Shown here in pieces: positions 1 to 5,992 of a stretch of 22,887 nucleotides of DNA (positions are counted from its first letter, which is position 1; each line of letters opens with the position of its first letter). The DNA lies in assembly GCA_004556255.1 (NCBI GenBank), contig SFHY01000007.1, positions 1 to 22,887 of the forward strand, given 5' to 3'. Under the pieces are notes generated by a model, which was given only the letters and a program-made list of their open reading frames with translations, did no database searches and had not been told where the DNA came from. This stretch comes from Lactobacillus delbrueckii (lineage in GTDB: Bacteria > Bacillota > Bacilli > Lactobacillales > Lactobacillaceae). A program made the translations under genes and the position numbers.

Positions 1-136
1 TGGCTTCCATGGTTACCAGGGGAATGTAATTGACGGAAATTTCAAGCTGCAGCTCTGCCGCTATTAGCCGGATGCGTTTTTCAAGCTGGTAGCAGGACAA
101 ACCTAACGGATTGATAAACAGAAAAAGTTCGAACAT
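1..136 (-). CDS. spxH: SpxH/YjbH-type DsbA-family adaptor protein, N-terminal 45 residues (partial)
   Basis: Only the first 45 codons lie in the window; the rest continues beyond base 1. The start ATG is at 136-134, with a GGAGGTC ribosome binding site at 141-147 on the complement. The N-terminus reads MFELFLFINPLGLSC, followed by YQLEKRI. This matches the thioredoxin-fold opening of Bacillus YjbH/SpxH (FVDPLCPEC then a Trp/Tyr and a helix). In that family the protein acts in the cytoplasm as an adaptor presenting the redox regulator Spx to ClpXP. The next genes (CYTH, RelQ, NAD kinase, Rlu) reproduce the yjbH-yjbK-yjbM-yjbN-yjbO order of Bacillus, which strongly supports the call. The first cysteine of the usual CxxC is glycine here (GLSC), so redox activity is doubtful. 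A general DsbA-like FrnE protein is the alternative. Confidence 0.75.
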   Translation of the reverse strand, partial: MFELFLFINPLGLSCYQLEKRIRLIAAELQLEISVNYIPLVTMEA

Positions 137-147
137 GGTCGACCTCC

Positions 148-193
148 AATTTTTGCTTCATCTGCTACTTTAACAAAACTTTTACTTGAAAAC
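148..193 (-). promoter_or_regulatory. Possible promoter of the spxH-like gene
   Basis: On the minus strand the gap between the CYTH gene and the spxH-like gene contains TTGTTT, a 17-nt spacer and TAAAGT preceded by TGT, which is an extended -10. No terminator hairpin follows the CYTH stop, so read-through from the CYTH gene is also likely. This is a weak visual call. Confidence 0.3.
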
Positions 194-210
194 AAAAGAA
201 AAGCTTTCGC

Positions 211-819
211 CTATTTTTGCTTGGTATGCTGGCTGGCTCGGGCAATCTTGCTCTGGTTGTTGGCTGACTTGACTGGCAAGTTAAAGCGGGTCTTGATTTC
301 TGCCAGGGCTTCCTTGATGGCGGCCGGGGAGTCGTTTTCAATTTCCATCTCCCAGTCCTGGTAGCCGTCCGGGTAGCTGGTCTGGTCTAAAGTCAGCTCG
401 CAGCCCTTTGGCCCGTCTAAAAGGATCCGCCGGGTCTTGCTCCAGGAAAAAAGGGTCAGCTGGTCAGCCTTGTCCGGGTAATGTTCCAGAAGGTACTGGC
501 CGACATTGCCGGTCAGGCTTGGCCGGTCCTTTTTTAAAAAGTCCTCGGCTTCAGGCAGGGTTAAATCATCATTGATTTCCAGGCTTTCATGGTAGGTCTC
601 CTGCAGCTTTTTGACCGGGACTTTGATGGTTTCCTCGGCCCGGTCTGTAAAGCAGCGGATTCTGAGGGCGCTGTGGTCTTCTTTCAGCCGCTTGTCCGGG
701 GTGTCAAAATAATGATTGCTCTGCTTGAAGTCGCTCTTGACCGGGTAGGCAGCGACAATCGCCTCATAGCTGGCCTGGTCCAGGGCGACTTTAGCTTCAA
801 TTTCGCGGTTTTTACTCAT
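211..819 (-). CDS. CYTH domain-containing protein (YjbK-like, putative triphosphate-binding enzyme)
   Basis: This 202-residue protein has the CYTH signature ExExK at residues 6-10 (EIEAK). Alternating charged strands follow (YFDTPDKRL, ALRIRC, EETIKVP), as expected of a triphosphate tunnel fold. CYTH proteins bind or hydrolyse triphosphorylated substrates with divalent metal; members include inorganic triphosphatase, thiamine triphosphatase and class IV adenylate cyclase. The actual substrate cannot be read from the sequence. The start ATG is preceded by AAAGGAG on the complement. It lies between the spxH-like gene (74 bp downstream) and the divergent relQ. In Bacillus the homologue YjbK sits in the same cluster, so a link to nucleotide or alarmone metabolism is plausible by context only. 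The length is normal for the bacterial YjbK subgroup. Confidence 0.85.
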   Translation of the reverse strand: MSKNREIEAKVALDQASYEAIVAAYPVKSDFKQSNHYFDTPDKRLKEDHSALRIRCFTDRAEETIKVPVKKLQETYHESLEINDDLTLPEAEDFLKKDRPSLTGNVGQYLLEHYPDKADQLTLFSWSKTRRILLDGPKGCELTLDQTSYPDGYQDWEMEIENDSPAAIKEALAEIKTRFNLPVKSANNQSKIARASQHTKQK

Positions 820-884
820 TTTTTAAGACTCCTTTGTTAGATAAAAATTAAAAAGCTTGCGTTGGTGCTTTCGCTAACATCTAT

Positions 885-892
885 GTTAAAAT
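885..892 (+). promoter_or_regulatory. Extended -10 promoter of the relQ operon
   Basis: The sequence TGTTAAAAT carries a TAAAAT -10 (887-892) with a TGn extension. A poor -35 (TTGGTG, 862-867) lies 19 nt upstream. The predicted start near 899 gives a short leader before the relQ ATG at 917, whose ribosome binding site is GGAAGG-like. Confidence 0.45.
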
Positions 893-916
893 GAATTTGT
901 TTGAGATGGAAGGAAA

Positions 917-1555
917 ATGTCTGTGATTACTGATTGGGATACTTTTTTATGGCCATACAATGAAGCCGTAAATGAACTAAAAGTTAAATTCAGAGCTCTC
1001 CGGCAGAGTTTCTTGACCAAGGGAGAGCATTCGCCAATAGAATTCGTGGTTGGCCGGGTGAAAACGGTCGACTCAATTAAAGAGAAAATGCAGCGGCGGG
1101 TTATCAGCCCGGACGTGATCGAAACCGACATGCAGGATATTGCCGGCATCCGGATCATGTGCCAGTTTGTCGATGACATCTACCGGGTTGTTGACCTGCT
1201 CCACACCCGTGACGACCTGGAAGTCGTCGAAGAGCGCGACTATATTCAAAACGCCAAGCCGTCCGGCTACCGGTCCTACCACATGGTGGTGGCTTACACG
1301 GTTTATCTGCCAGAAGGGTCCAAGCGCCTTTTGGCGGAAATCCAGATCCGGACTCTGGCCATGAACTTCTGGGCCACGGTAGAGCACACCTTGAATTACA
1401 AGTACCAGGGGGCCTACCCGGAAGATATTTCTGAGCGGCTCAAGCGGACGGCGGAAGCGGCCTACCAGCTGGATGAAGAGATGTCCTCGATCAGAAATGA
1501 GGTCAAGGAAGCGCAGAAGATCTTCACCAAGAATAAGGGCAAGGAAAAGTCATGA
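917..1555 (+). CDS. relQ: Small alarmone synthetase RelQ/YjbM (GTP pyrophosphokinase)
   Basis: This cytoplasmic enzyme transfers pyrophosphate from ATP to GDP or GTP, giving ppGpp or pppGpp. The 212-residue length matches the stand-alone RelQ (SAS1) class and excludes bifunctional Rel: there is no HD hydrolase, TGS or ACT domain. Synthetase motifs are in order: GRVKTVDSIKEKM (residues 46-58), DIAGIRIMC (74-82), the substrate loop KPSGYRSYH (114-122), EIQIRT (141-146) and FWATVEH (151-157). A charged C-terminal helix follows, as in the tetramerising RelQ family. The start ATG has GGAAGG upstream and an extended -10 promoter. The stop overlaps the nadK start (ATGA), so the two are translationally coupled; yjbM-yjbN are adjacent in Bacillus too. 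Confidence 0.93.
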   Translation: MSVITDWDTFLWPYNEAVNELKVKFRALRQSFLTKGEHSPIEFVVGRVKTVDSIKEKMQRRVISPDVIETDMQDIAGIRIMCQFVDDIYRVVDLLHTRDDLEVVEERDYIQNAKPSGYRSYHMVVAYTVYLPEGSKRLLAEIQIRTLAMNFWATVEHTLNYKYQGAYPEDISERLKRTAEAAYQLDEEMSSIRNEVKEAQKIFTKNKGKEKS

Positions 1556-2349
1556 AAGTAGCTATCGTTCACAATGACCGTGTGACCACCCAGGTGGCGG
1601 TCCGGCACCTGCAGGTGCTGCTCGCGGAAAAAGGCATTTTGCAGGACCAGCAGCATCCCGACCTGGTAATTTCCGTCGGCGGTGACGGGACCCTGATCTC
1701 TGCCTTTCACAAATACAAGCAGCAGCTGGACAAGGTCTGCTTTGCCGGCATCCACACCGGCCACCTGGGCTTTTATACCGACTGGCGGAACTATGACATG
1801 GAGAAGCTGGTCGATGCCCTGGCCAGCCACCCCGTTGAAGAAAACGAGGTGGGCTACCCGCTTTTGGACATGAAGGTAACCACCAGCTGCGGGGAGAAAA
1901 GCTTTTTAGCCTTAAATGAAGCCTCAATCAAGCGGATCTCCAAGACCATGGAAGCTGAGGTCTGGCTTGGGGGCGAGCGCTTTGAGAATTTCCGGGGCGA
2001 CGGCCTCTGCGTGTCAACCCCGACCGGGTCAACGGCCTACAGCAAGTCCCTGGGCGGAGCGGTAATCCACCCCCGCCTCAAGGCCTTGCAGCTGACCGAA
2101 ATTGCCTCGATCAACAACCTGGTCTTCCGGACGGTGGGCTCGCCTATCGTTATTGCCCCGGATGAGTGGATCACCATCGTGCCGAAGATTTCCGACCGGG
2201 CGGTCGTGATCGTCGACGGGGAAAGGATCAGCTTGACCGACGTGCAGAAAGTAGATTATAAAATTGCGGCGGAAGAGATTCGCTTTTACCAGTATGGCCA
2301 CCACCATTTTTGGGAGCGGGTTAACGATGCCTTCATTGGTGACAGATAG
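1552..2349 (+). CDS. nadK: NAD kinase
   Basis: NAD kinase phosphorylates NAD to NADP, the cell's only direct source of NADP(H). The 265-residue length is typical of the short Firmicutes enzyme. The glycine-rich GGDGT motif with its catalytic Asp is at residues 43-47, after the strand DLVISV. The conserved NEAS box is at 122-125, and TPTGSTAYSKS, which contacts the substrate, is at 156-166. The gene overlaps relQ by 4 bp (ATGA), and its final base is the first base of the GTG start of the next gene. Coupling NADP supply to alarmone synthesis is conserved across Bacilli and suggests shared stress control; that last point is inference. Confidence 0.95.
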   Translation: MKVAIVHNDRVTTQVAVRHLQVLLAEKGILQDQQHPDLVISVGGDGTLISAFHKYKQQLDKVCFAGIHTGHLGFYTDWRNYDMEKLVDALASHPVEENEVGYPLLDMKVTTSCGEKSFLALNEASIKRISKTMEAEVWLGGERFENFRGDGLCVSTPTGSTAYSKSLGGAVIHPRLKALQLTEIASINNLVFRTVGSPIVIAPDEWITIVPKISDRAVVIVDGERISLTDVQKVDYKIAAEEIRFYQYGHHHFWERVNDAFIGDR

Positions 2350-3254
2350 TGCAAGTATACAAAATGATTGTCGCGAAAAATGACCCAGGCCAGCTGAGTC
2401 ATTTTTTGCTGAAAAAAGGTTTTTCCCGGCGGGCAGTCAACAACTGCAAGAATCACGGCGGGATGATGCTGGTCAACCACCACCGTCGGAATGGCAGCTA
2501 CCGGCTAAAAGAAGGAGACGTGGTCCACTTCTTGATGGGCCAAGAGCCGGTCAACCCCTGGCTGAAAGTCTCCCGCCGGCCCCTGGACATCGTTGAAGAG
2601 ACGGCTGACTATTTGGTGATCAACAAGCCAGCTGGCCTCTTGTCGATTCCTTCCGGCTTTCATGCGGAAGACGCGGTAATCAACCGGGTTTTGGCCTACT
2701 TTGAAAAGCAGGGGGTCAACCCGGCCTACGTCAAGCCCCACATCGTGACCCGGCTGGACCAGGACACTTCTGGTCTGGTTCTTTTGGGCAAGAACGCCAT
2801 CGCCCATGACCGCTTCAGCAAGCTGGGCAAGGATGCTTTTATCAAAAAGTACCATGCTATCGTCCATGGCAACTTCGCGGAGGAAGATTTAAGCGGCCTG
2901 ATCGACAAGCCCCTGGCCCGGGTGGGGGACACGGTCAAGCGGGAGGTCAACCCAAAGGGGCAAAGGGCTTTGACTGAATACCGGGTCCTTGACCAGGTCC
3001 CGGGGGCCAGTTTAGTTGAACTCCGCCTGTTGACCGGCCGGACCCACCAGATCCGGATCCACATGGCTTCTATCGGCCATGTCCTTTACGGAGACGACCT
3101 ATACGGGGCCAGGGATGCATTTGCCCGCCAGGCCTTGAACTGCTTCTACCTGGCCTTCCCCAACCCCTTCAGCGGGGAAGAGCGGGAGATTGAGATTCCC
3201 GACCCAGGCGACATGCAGGGCTTGTGGCGGCAGCTGAAGCAAGAAGCGGAATAA
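2349..3254 (+). CDS. RluD/YjbO-type RNA pseudouridine synthase
   Basis: This 301-residue enzyme of the RluA/RluD family isomerises uridine to pseudouridine in structured RNA, most probably 23S rRNA. The N-terminal 65 residues look like a degenerate S4-type RNA-binding segment (SRRAVNNCK, then GDVVHF). The catalytic domain has YLVINKPAGLLSIP (88-101), the signature RLDQDTSGL (135-143) with D137 as the expected nucleophile, and the late motif LLTGRTHQIRIHMA. The GTG start shares one base with the nadK stop (TAGTG), a usual coupling arrangement; an in-frame ATG at 2364 is an alternative with no better ribosome binding site. It is the last gene of the relQ operon. The exact uridine target cannot be deduced. 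Confidence 0.9.
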   Translation: MQVYKMIVAKNDPGQLSHFLLKKGFSRRAVNNCKNHGGMMLVNHHRRNGSYRLKEGDVVHFLMGQEPVNPWLKVSRRPLDIVEETADYLVINKPAGLLSIPSGFHAEDAVINRVLAYFEKQGVNPAYVKPHIVTRLDQDTSGLVLLGKNAIAHDRFSKLGKDAFIKKYHAIVHGNFAEEDLSGLIDKPLARVGDTVKREVNPKGQRALTEYRVLDQVPGASLVELRLLTGRTHQIRIHMASIGHVLYGDDLYGARDAFARQALNCFYLAFPNPFSGEEREIEIPDPGDMQGLWRQLKQEAE

Positions 3255-3264
3255 TAAAAAGCAA

Positions 3265-3294
3265 AAAAGGAGACAGGCAGGCCTGTCTCCTTTT
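3265..3294. terminator. Bidirectional intrinsic terminator
   Basis: The 14-base arms 3265-3278 and 3281-3294 are perfectly complementary, with GGAGACAGGC against GCCTGTCTCC at the core. They are flanked by A-rich and T-rich tracts, so the structure works in both directions. It ends the relQ-nadK-rlu operon on the plus strand and the small membrane-protein gene on the minus strand. Confidence 0.9.
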
Positions 3295-3316
3295 CTTATT
3301 CATCTGTTATCTGTTT

Positions 3317-3505
3317 TTACGCGTTTGAGATTACTGCCCAAGCCAGGCCCCCGAGGGCACAGATGGCTAGCAGCGGCAAAACTACTGAGCTGAGCAAGGC
3401 AAAGGCCAGGCCAACCCCGATCAAAAAGATCAGAACCCGCCAGAGGGCCACGCCCATTTTCCAGCAGAGCCATAAAATAAAAAGTAAGCAAAGCAAACTT
3501 AACAT
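3317..3505 (-). CDS. Small hydrophobic membrane protein of unknown function (62 residues)
   Basis: I do not recognise a family. The 62 residues are almost entirely hydrophobic: one segment at about 2-17 (LSLLCLLFILWLCW) and a longer stretch at about 20-59 (VLIFLIGVGLAFALL, then VVLPLLAICALGGLAWAVI). Two or three membrane helices with very short loops are therefore likely. I chose the ATG at 3505 because GAGGACGG precedes it and a good extended -10 promoter lies upstream. The overlapping alternative frame (3300-3515) gives a protein without membrane character. The gene ends just before a shared terminator, so it is monocistronic. No charged or catalytic motif suggests a function; a small membrane regulator or an orphan toxin-like peptide cannot be excluded. 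Confidence 0.6.
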   Translation of the reverse strand: MLSLLCLLFILWLCWKMGVALWRVLIFLIGVGLAFALLSSVVLPLLAICALGGLAWAVISNA

Positions 3506-3545
3506 GTTTATTCACCGTCCTCTAGCTTGCTATCCTTAAGCAATA

Positions 3546-3573
3546 ATCATAGCATATTTTTGCGTGAATACAA
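3546..3573 (-). promoter_or_regulatory. Promoter of the 62-residue membrane-protein gene
   Basis: Read on the minus strand, TTGTAT (3573-3568), a 16-nt spacer and TATGAT (3551-3546) preceded by TGC form an extended -10 promoter. It lies between the uppP stop and the small gene, giving a leader of about 35 nt. Confidence 0.55.
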
Positions 3574-3576
3574 GGA

Positions 3577-4404
3577 TTACGCAAAGACCAGACCGCAGAT
3601 GATGACGATGATCCCCAAAACAATCCGGTACCAGCCGAATGGCTTGAAGTCGTGGGTCTGCACGTACTTGAGCAGGAACTTGATTGACAGGTAGGCCACG
3701 ATGAAGGACACGACCATGCCGACCAAGAGGATGGCCAGCTGGTTGCCGACAAAGACGTGTCCGGCCTTGAAGAACTTGACCAGCTTCAAAAGGGATGCCC
3801 CGAACATGGTCGGGATAGCCAGGAAGAAGGAGAACTCAGTTGCCACGTAGCGGCTTGACCCGATCAGCATGGCCCCCAGAATAGTTGCCCCGGACCGGGA
3901 AGTCCCCGGGATCATGGACAAAACCTGGAAGCAGCCGATCAGGAGGGCGGTCTTATAGCTCATCTTGTTTAAGTCAGTCAAGCTCGGCTGCCGCTTGGCG
4001 TAGTAGTTTTCCAAGACGATGAAGAGGATACCGTAGATGATCAAGGTGGCGGAAATTACCTGCCAGGAGGTCATGTTTTCTTCCAGCCAGTCATTCAGCG
4101 GCAGGCCGATGATGATTGACGGCAGGACAGCCGCGATGACCTTGAACCAGATCTGCCAGGTCTGCCCTTTTTCCCGCTTGCTCTTTGACGGGGCAAAAGG
4201 ATTCAGCTTGTTAAAGTAGATCACGATGACGCTCAAGATGGCCCCCAGCTGGATGACAACCATGAACATGTTGATGAAGCTGGTTGGCTGGTCTAACTTG
4301 ATGATGTAGTCGGCCAGGTAGAGGTGGCCAGTTGAGGAGATCGGCAGAAACTCCGTAATCCCTTCGATGATGCCGAGAATGATGGCTTTGAAAATGTCTA
4401 GCAT
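3577..4404 (-). CDS. uppP: Undecaprenyl-diphosphate phosphatase UppP (BacA)
   Basis: UppP is an integral membrane enzyme that dephosphorylates undecaprenyl diphosphate, regenerating the lipid carrier for peptidoglycan and teichoic acid synthesis. Raised levels give bacitracin tolerance. The 275 residues have the two family signatures: the glutamate-rich EGITEFLPISSTGH (residues 14-27), with the catalytic Glu and Ser, and PGTSRSGAT (166-174), with the conserved Arg. About seven or eight hydrophobic helices are visible, ending in IVLGIIVIICGLVFA. The ATG has GGAG upstream. It begins 23 bp after the lactonase stop, so the two are probably one transcript. TagO, which uses the same carrier, lies elsewhere in the window. 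Confidence 0.95.
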   Translation of the reverse strand: MLDIFKAIILGIIEGITEFLPISSTGHLYLADYIIKLDQPTSFINMFMVVIQLGAILSVIVIYFNKLNPFAPSKSKREKGQTWQIWFKVIAAVLPSIIIGLPLNDWLEENMTSWQVISATLIIYGILFIVLENYYAKRQPSLTDLNKMSYKTALLIGCFQVLSMIPGTSRSGATILGAMLIGSSRYVATEFSFFLAIPTMFGASLLKLVKFFKAGHVFVGNQLAILLVGMVVSFIVAYLSIKFLLKYVQTHDFKPFGWYRIVLGIIVIICGLVFA

Positions 4405-4427
4405 GTTACTAAAAAAATACTCCTAAC

Positions 4428-5438
4428 TTAATCAGTGAATAAAACTCTGGTGCCTTCCGGAACCGCGATGTCCTTTTCCAGTGGGGTCAAGGTCCCGTCG
4501 CTTTGCCGCTGGTAGAGGGTGGCGTTGTTGCTGTTTTGGTTGGCGGCAACGACGTACTTTTCCTCCGCGTCCCAGTTGAAGTCCCGCGGGAATTCGCCAA
4601 AAGTTGACACCCGCTGGACCAGCTTCAAGGTCTGGTCTGGCAAAACGGCAAAGACGGCGATTGAGTCGTGGCCGCGGTTGGACACGTAAAGGAACTTGCC
4701 GTCACTTGACAGGCGGATGGCCGCTGCCCCGTTGTGCTGGTCCCAGCTTTCCGGAATAGTTGAATAGGTCGCCAGGGACCGGAACATCCAGTTTTCCTCG
4801 TCAAACTTGACCACGTTGACCTGGCTGGAAAGTTCGCCGGCCACGTAGAAGTACTTGCCGTCCGGTGAGAAGGCCAGGTGGCGGCTGCCAAAGCCGTCTT
4901 CATTTTGGTAGCTGGCCAGGTGGGTCAGCTTTTGCTCGTCAAAAGCGTAGAAGTCGACTCTGTCTTGGCCCAGGTCGCAGGAAACCAGGTGCCCGCCTGG
5001 GGTTTCATCAAAGTAGTGCGGGTGAGCACCGGCTTGTTCAGGCCGCGGCCCTAAAGCCTTGTTTTCGTGCTTGACCTGGTCAAGCAGGGTTAGCTGGCCC
5101 TGGTCATCATAGCTGATGACGGCCAAGACGCCAGTGTGGTAGTTAGCCGTGTAGAGCAGCTTCTTTTCCTTGTTGATGCCGATATAGGCCGGAGAAGACC
5201 CTTCGTGCAGCAGCTGGCTGACCAGCTTGCCGTTTGCAAAGGTCGCGATGCCCCCCTGGCCGTTTTCATTCTTAATGGTAAAAATGAACTGGCCGTCTTT
5301 TTGGAAATAGGTTGGCCCGCCAACTTCAACGACGTTTCTTCTTTGTTCCAGATGGGCCTGGTCACCGGAGCCGATAAAGTCAAACTGGTAGATGCCGGCT
5401 GACTCGTGCTTGGTGTAGCCGCCGATTAAAATATGCAA
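4428..5438 (-). CDS. Lactonase family beta-propeller protein (6-phosphogluconolactonase-like, YkgB type)
   Basis: The 336 residues match the seven-bladed beta-propeller lactonase family (Pgl/YkgB/muconate cycloisomerase-like). Family features are the opening LIGGYTKHESAGIYQF, repeated blade units such as KLLYTANYHTGVLAVI, HLAFSPDGKYFYVAGELSSQ and FLYVSNRGHDSIAVF, and the closing blade KYVVAANQNSNNATLYQ. The likely reaction is hydrolysis of 6-phosphogluconolactone in the oxidative pentose phosphate pathway, in the cytoplasm; there is no signal peptide. Substrate assignment rests on family only. The start is TTG at 5438-5436, with an excellent AAGGAGG six bases upstream. It is first gene of the pair with uppP and diverges from the PTS IIA-like gene. 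Confidence 0.85.
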   Translation of the reverse strand: MHILIGGYTKHESAGIYQFDFIGSGDQAHLEQRRNVVEVGGPTYFQKDGQFIFTIKNENGQGGIATFANGKLVSQLLHEGSSPAYIGINKEKKLLYTANYHTGVLAVISYDDQGQLTLLDQVKHENKALGPRPEQAGAHPHYFDETPGGHLVSCDLGQDRVDFYAFDEQKLTHLASYQNEDGFGSRHLAFSPDGKYFYVAGELSSQVNVVKFDEENWMFRSLATYSTIPESWDQHNGAAAIRLSSDGKFLYVSNRGHDSIAVFAVLPDQTLKLVQRVSTFGEFPRDFNWDAEEKYVVAANQNSNNATLYQRQSDGTLTPLEKDIAVPEGTRVLFTD

Positions 5439-5471
5439 TTTAAACCTCCTTATTTACTCCTCAATAAGTCT

Positions 5472-5500
5472 AGTTTAAATATTAAGCTTATCTTTGGCAA
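5472..5500 (-). promoter_or_regulatory. Putative promoter of the lactonase-uppP operon
   Basis: On the minus strand TTGCCA (5500-5495), a 17-nt spacer and TAAACT (5477-5472) form a reasonable sigma-A promoter. An inverted repeat (CTTATC, 13 nt, GATAAG; 5487-5511) brackets the -35. Confidence 0.4.
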
Positions 5501-5579
5501 ATGTCGATAAGAGATAGGCGTCCGTAAAGAATAATTAACAATTCTTTTCTTCTTTGCTTTAAGTTAGCAGTGAGTATGT

Positions 5580-5585
5580 TAGAAT
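5580..5585 (+). promoter_or_regulatory. Possible extended -10 ahead of the PTS IIA-like gene
   Basis: TGTTAGAAT gives a -10 TAGAAT with TGn. TTTAAG lies 16 nt upstream as a weak -35. The leader would be only about 11 nt, barely including the AGGTGAT ribosome binding site, so the call is tentative. Confidence 0.3.
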
Positions 5586-5602
5586 TTAACCAGGTGATAA
5601 AA

Positions 5603-5983
5603 ATGAAATGGATATCTACAATTAAAGCAATCGGACCAAACGCGATCAGCGAAAAAGACCGCGTTGTAATTTTATTTGGCCAGACGGCCAATGATGAACT
5701 GCAGGACGTTTCCGTCATCCAGGCCTTCGATGATGAACAGGCTGCCCAGGCAGTCGTGCTCAAGAAGGGGGACACGGTAACCATCGATGGAACGACCTTC
5801 TTGATCAACTATGTTGGCCCTATGGCGGTCAGCAACTTGCGGGCCTTGCAGCATGCCAGCCTCTTTTTCACTGACAGAGTGCCAAAGAAGCCAATGTCCA
5901 ACGCCCTCTACCTGGACTTGCCAGAAGACCAGGAAATGCCTAAGTTCAGAGTCAACGACGAAATCGTTTACGAACACCTGTAG
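5603..5983 (+). CDS. PTS glucitol/sorbitol IIA-like protein lacking the expected active-site histidine
   Basis: This 126-residue protein resembles the IIA-Gut (SrlB/GutA) family. It opens MKWISTIKAIGPNAI, ends a middle strand with VGPMAVSNLRALQHASLFF, and closes PKFRVNDEIVYEH, matching the opening, the VGSVAEDNLRELGH region and the VLKFE end of E. coli SrlB as I recall it. I chose ATG 5603 because AGGTGAT precedes it; an upstream ATG at 5570 lacks a ribosome binding site. In SrlB the phosphorylated His lies in FIHCHG. The matching stretch here reads VIQAFD, so the histidine is absent. No IIB, IIC or sorbitol dehydrogenase gene is nearby. It probably does not carry phosphate in sugar uptake; its role is unknown. 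The next start follows 9 bp after its stop. Confidence 0.75.
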   Translation: MKWISTIKAIGPNAISEKDRVVILFGQTANDELQDVSVIQAFDDEQAAQAVVLKKGDTVTIDGTTFLINYVGPMAVSNLRALQHASLFFTDRVPKKPMSNALYLDLPEDQEMPKFRVNDEIVYEHL

Positions 5984-5992
5984 GCTGGATTA

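Noticed and set aside
866..879. CRE-like 14-mer upstream of relQ
   Set aside because: TGCTTTCGCTAACA misses three of the specified positions in the left half-site (the W and both A), so it is too weak to claim.
3300..3515. 71-codon minus-strand ORF overlapping the small membrane-protein gene
   Set aside because: Its composition is not protein-like, it runs in another frame of the hydrophobic gene, and it lacks a properly placed ribosome binding site compared with the frame starting at 3505.
3559..3585. Short hairpin (TTTGCGT/ACGCAAA) at the uppP stop
   Set aside because: In the uppP direction it is followed by A residues, not a T-run, and it overlaps the promoter of the next gene, so it is not a convincing terminator.
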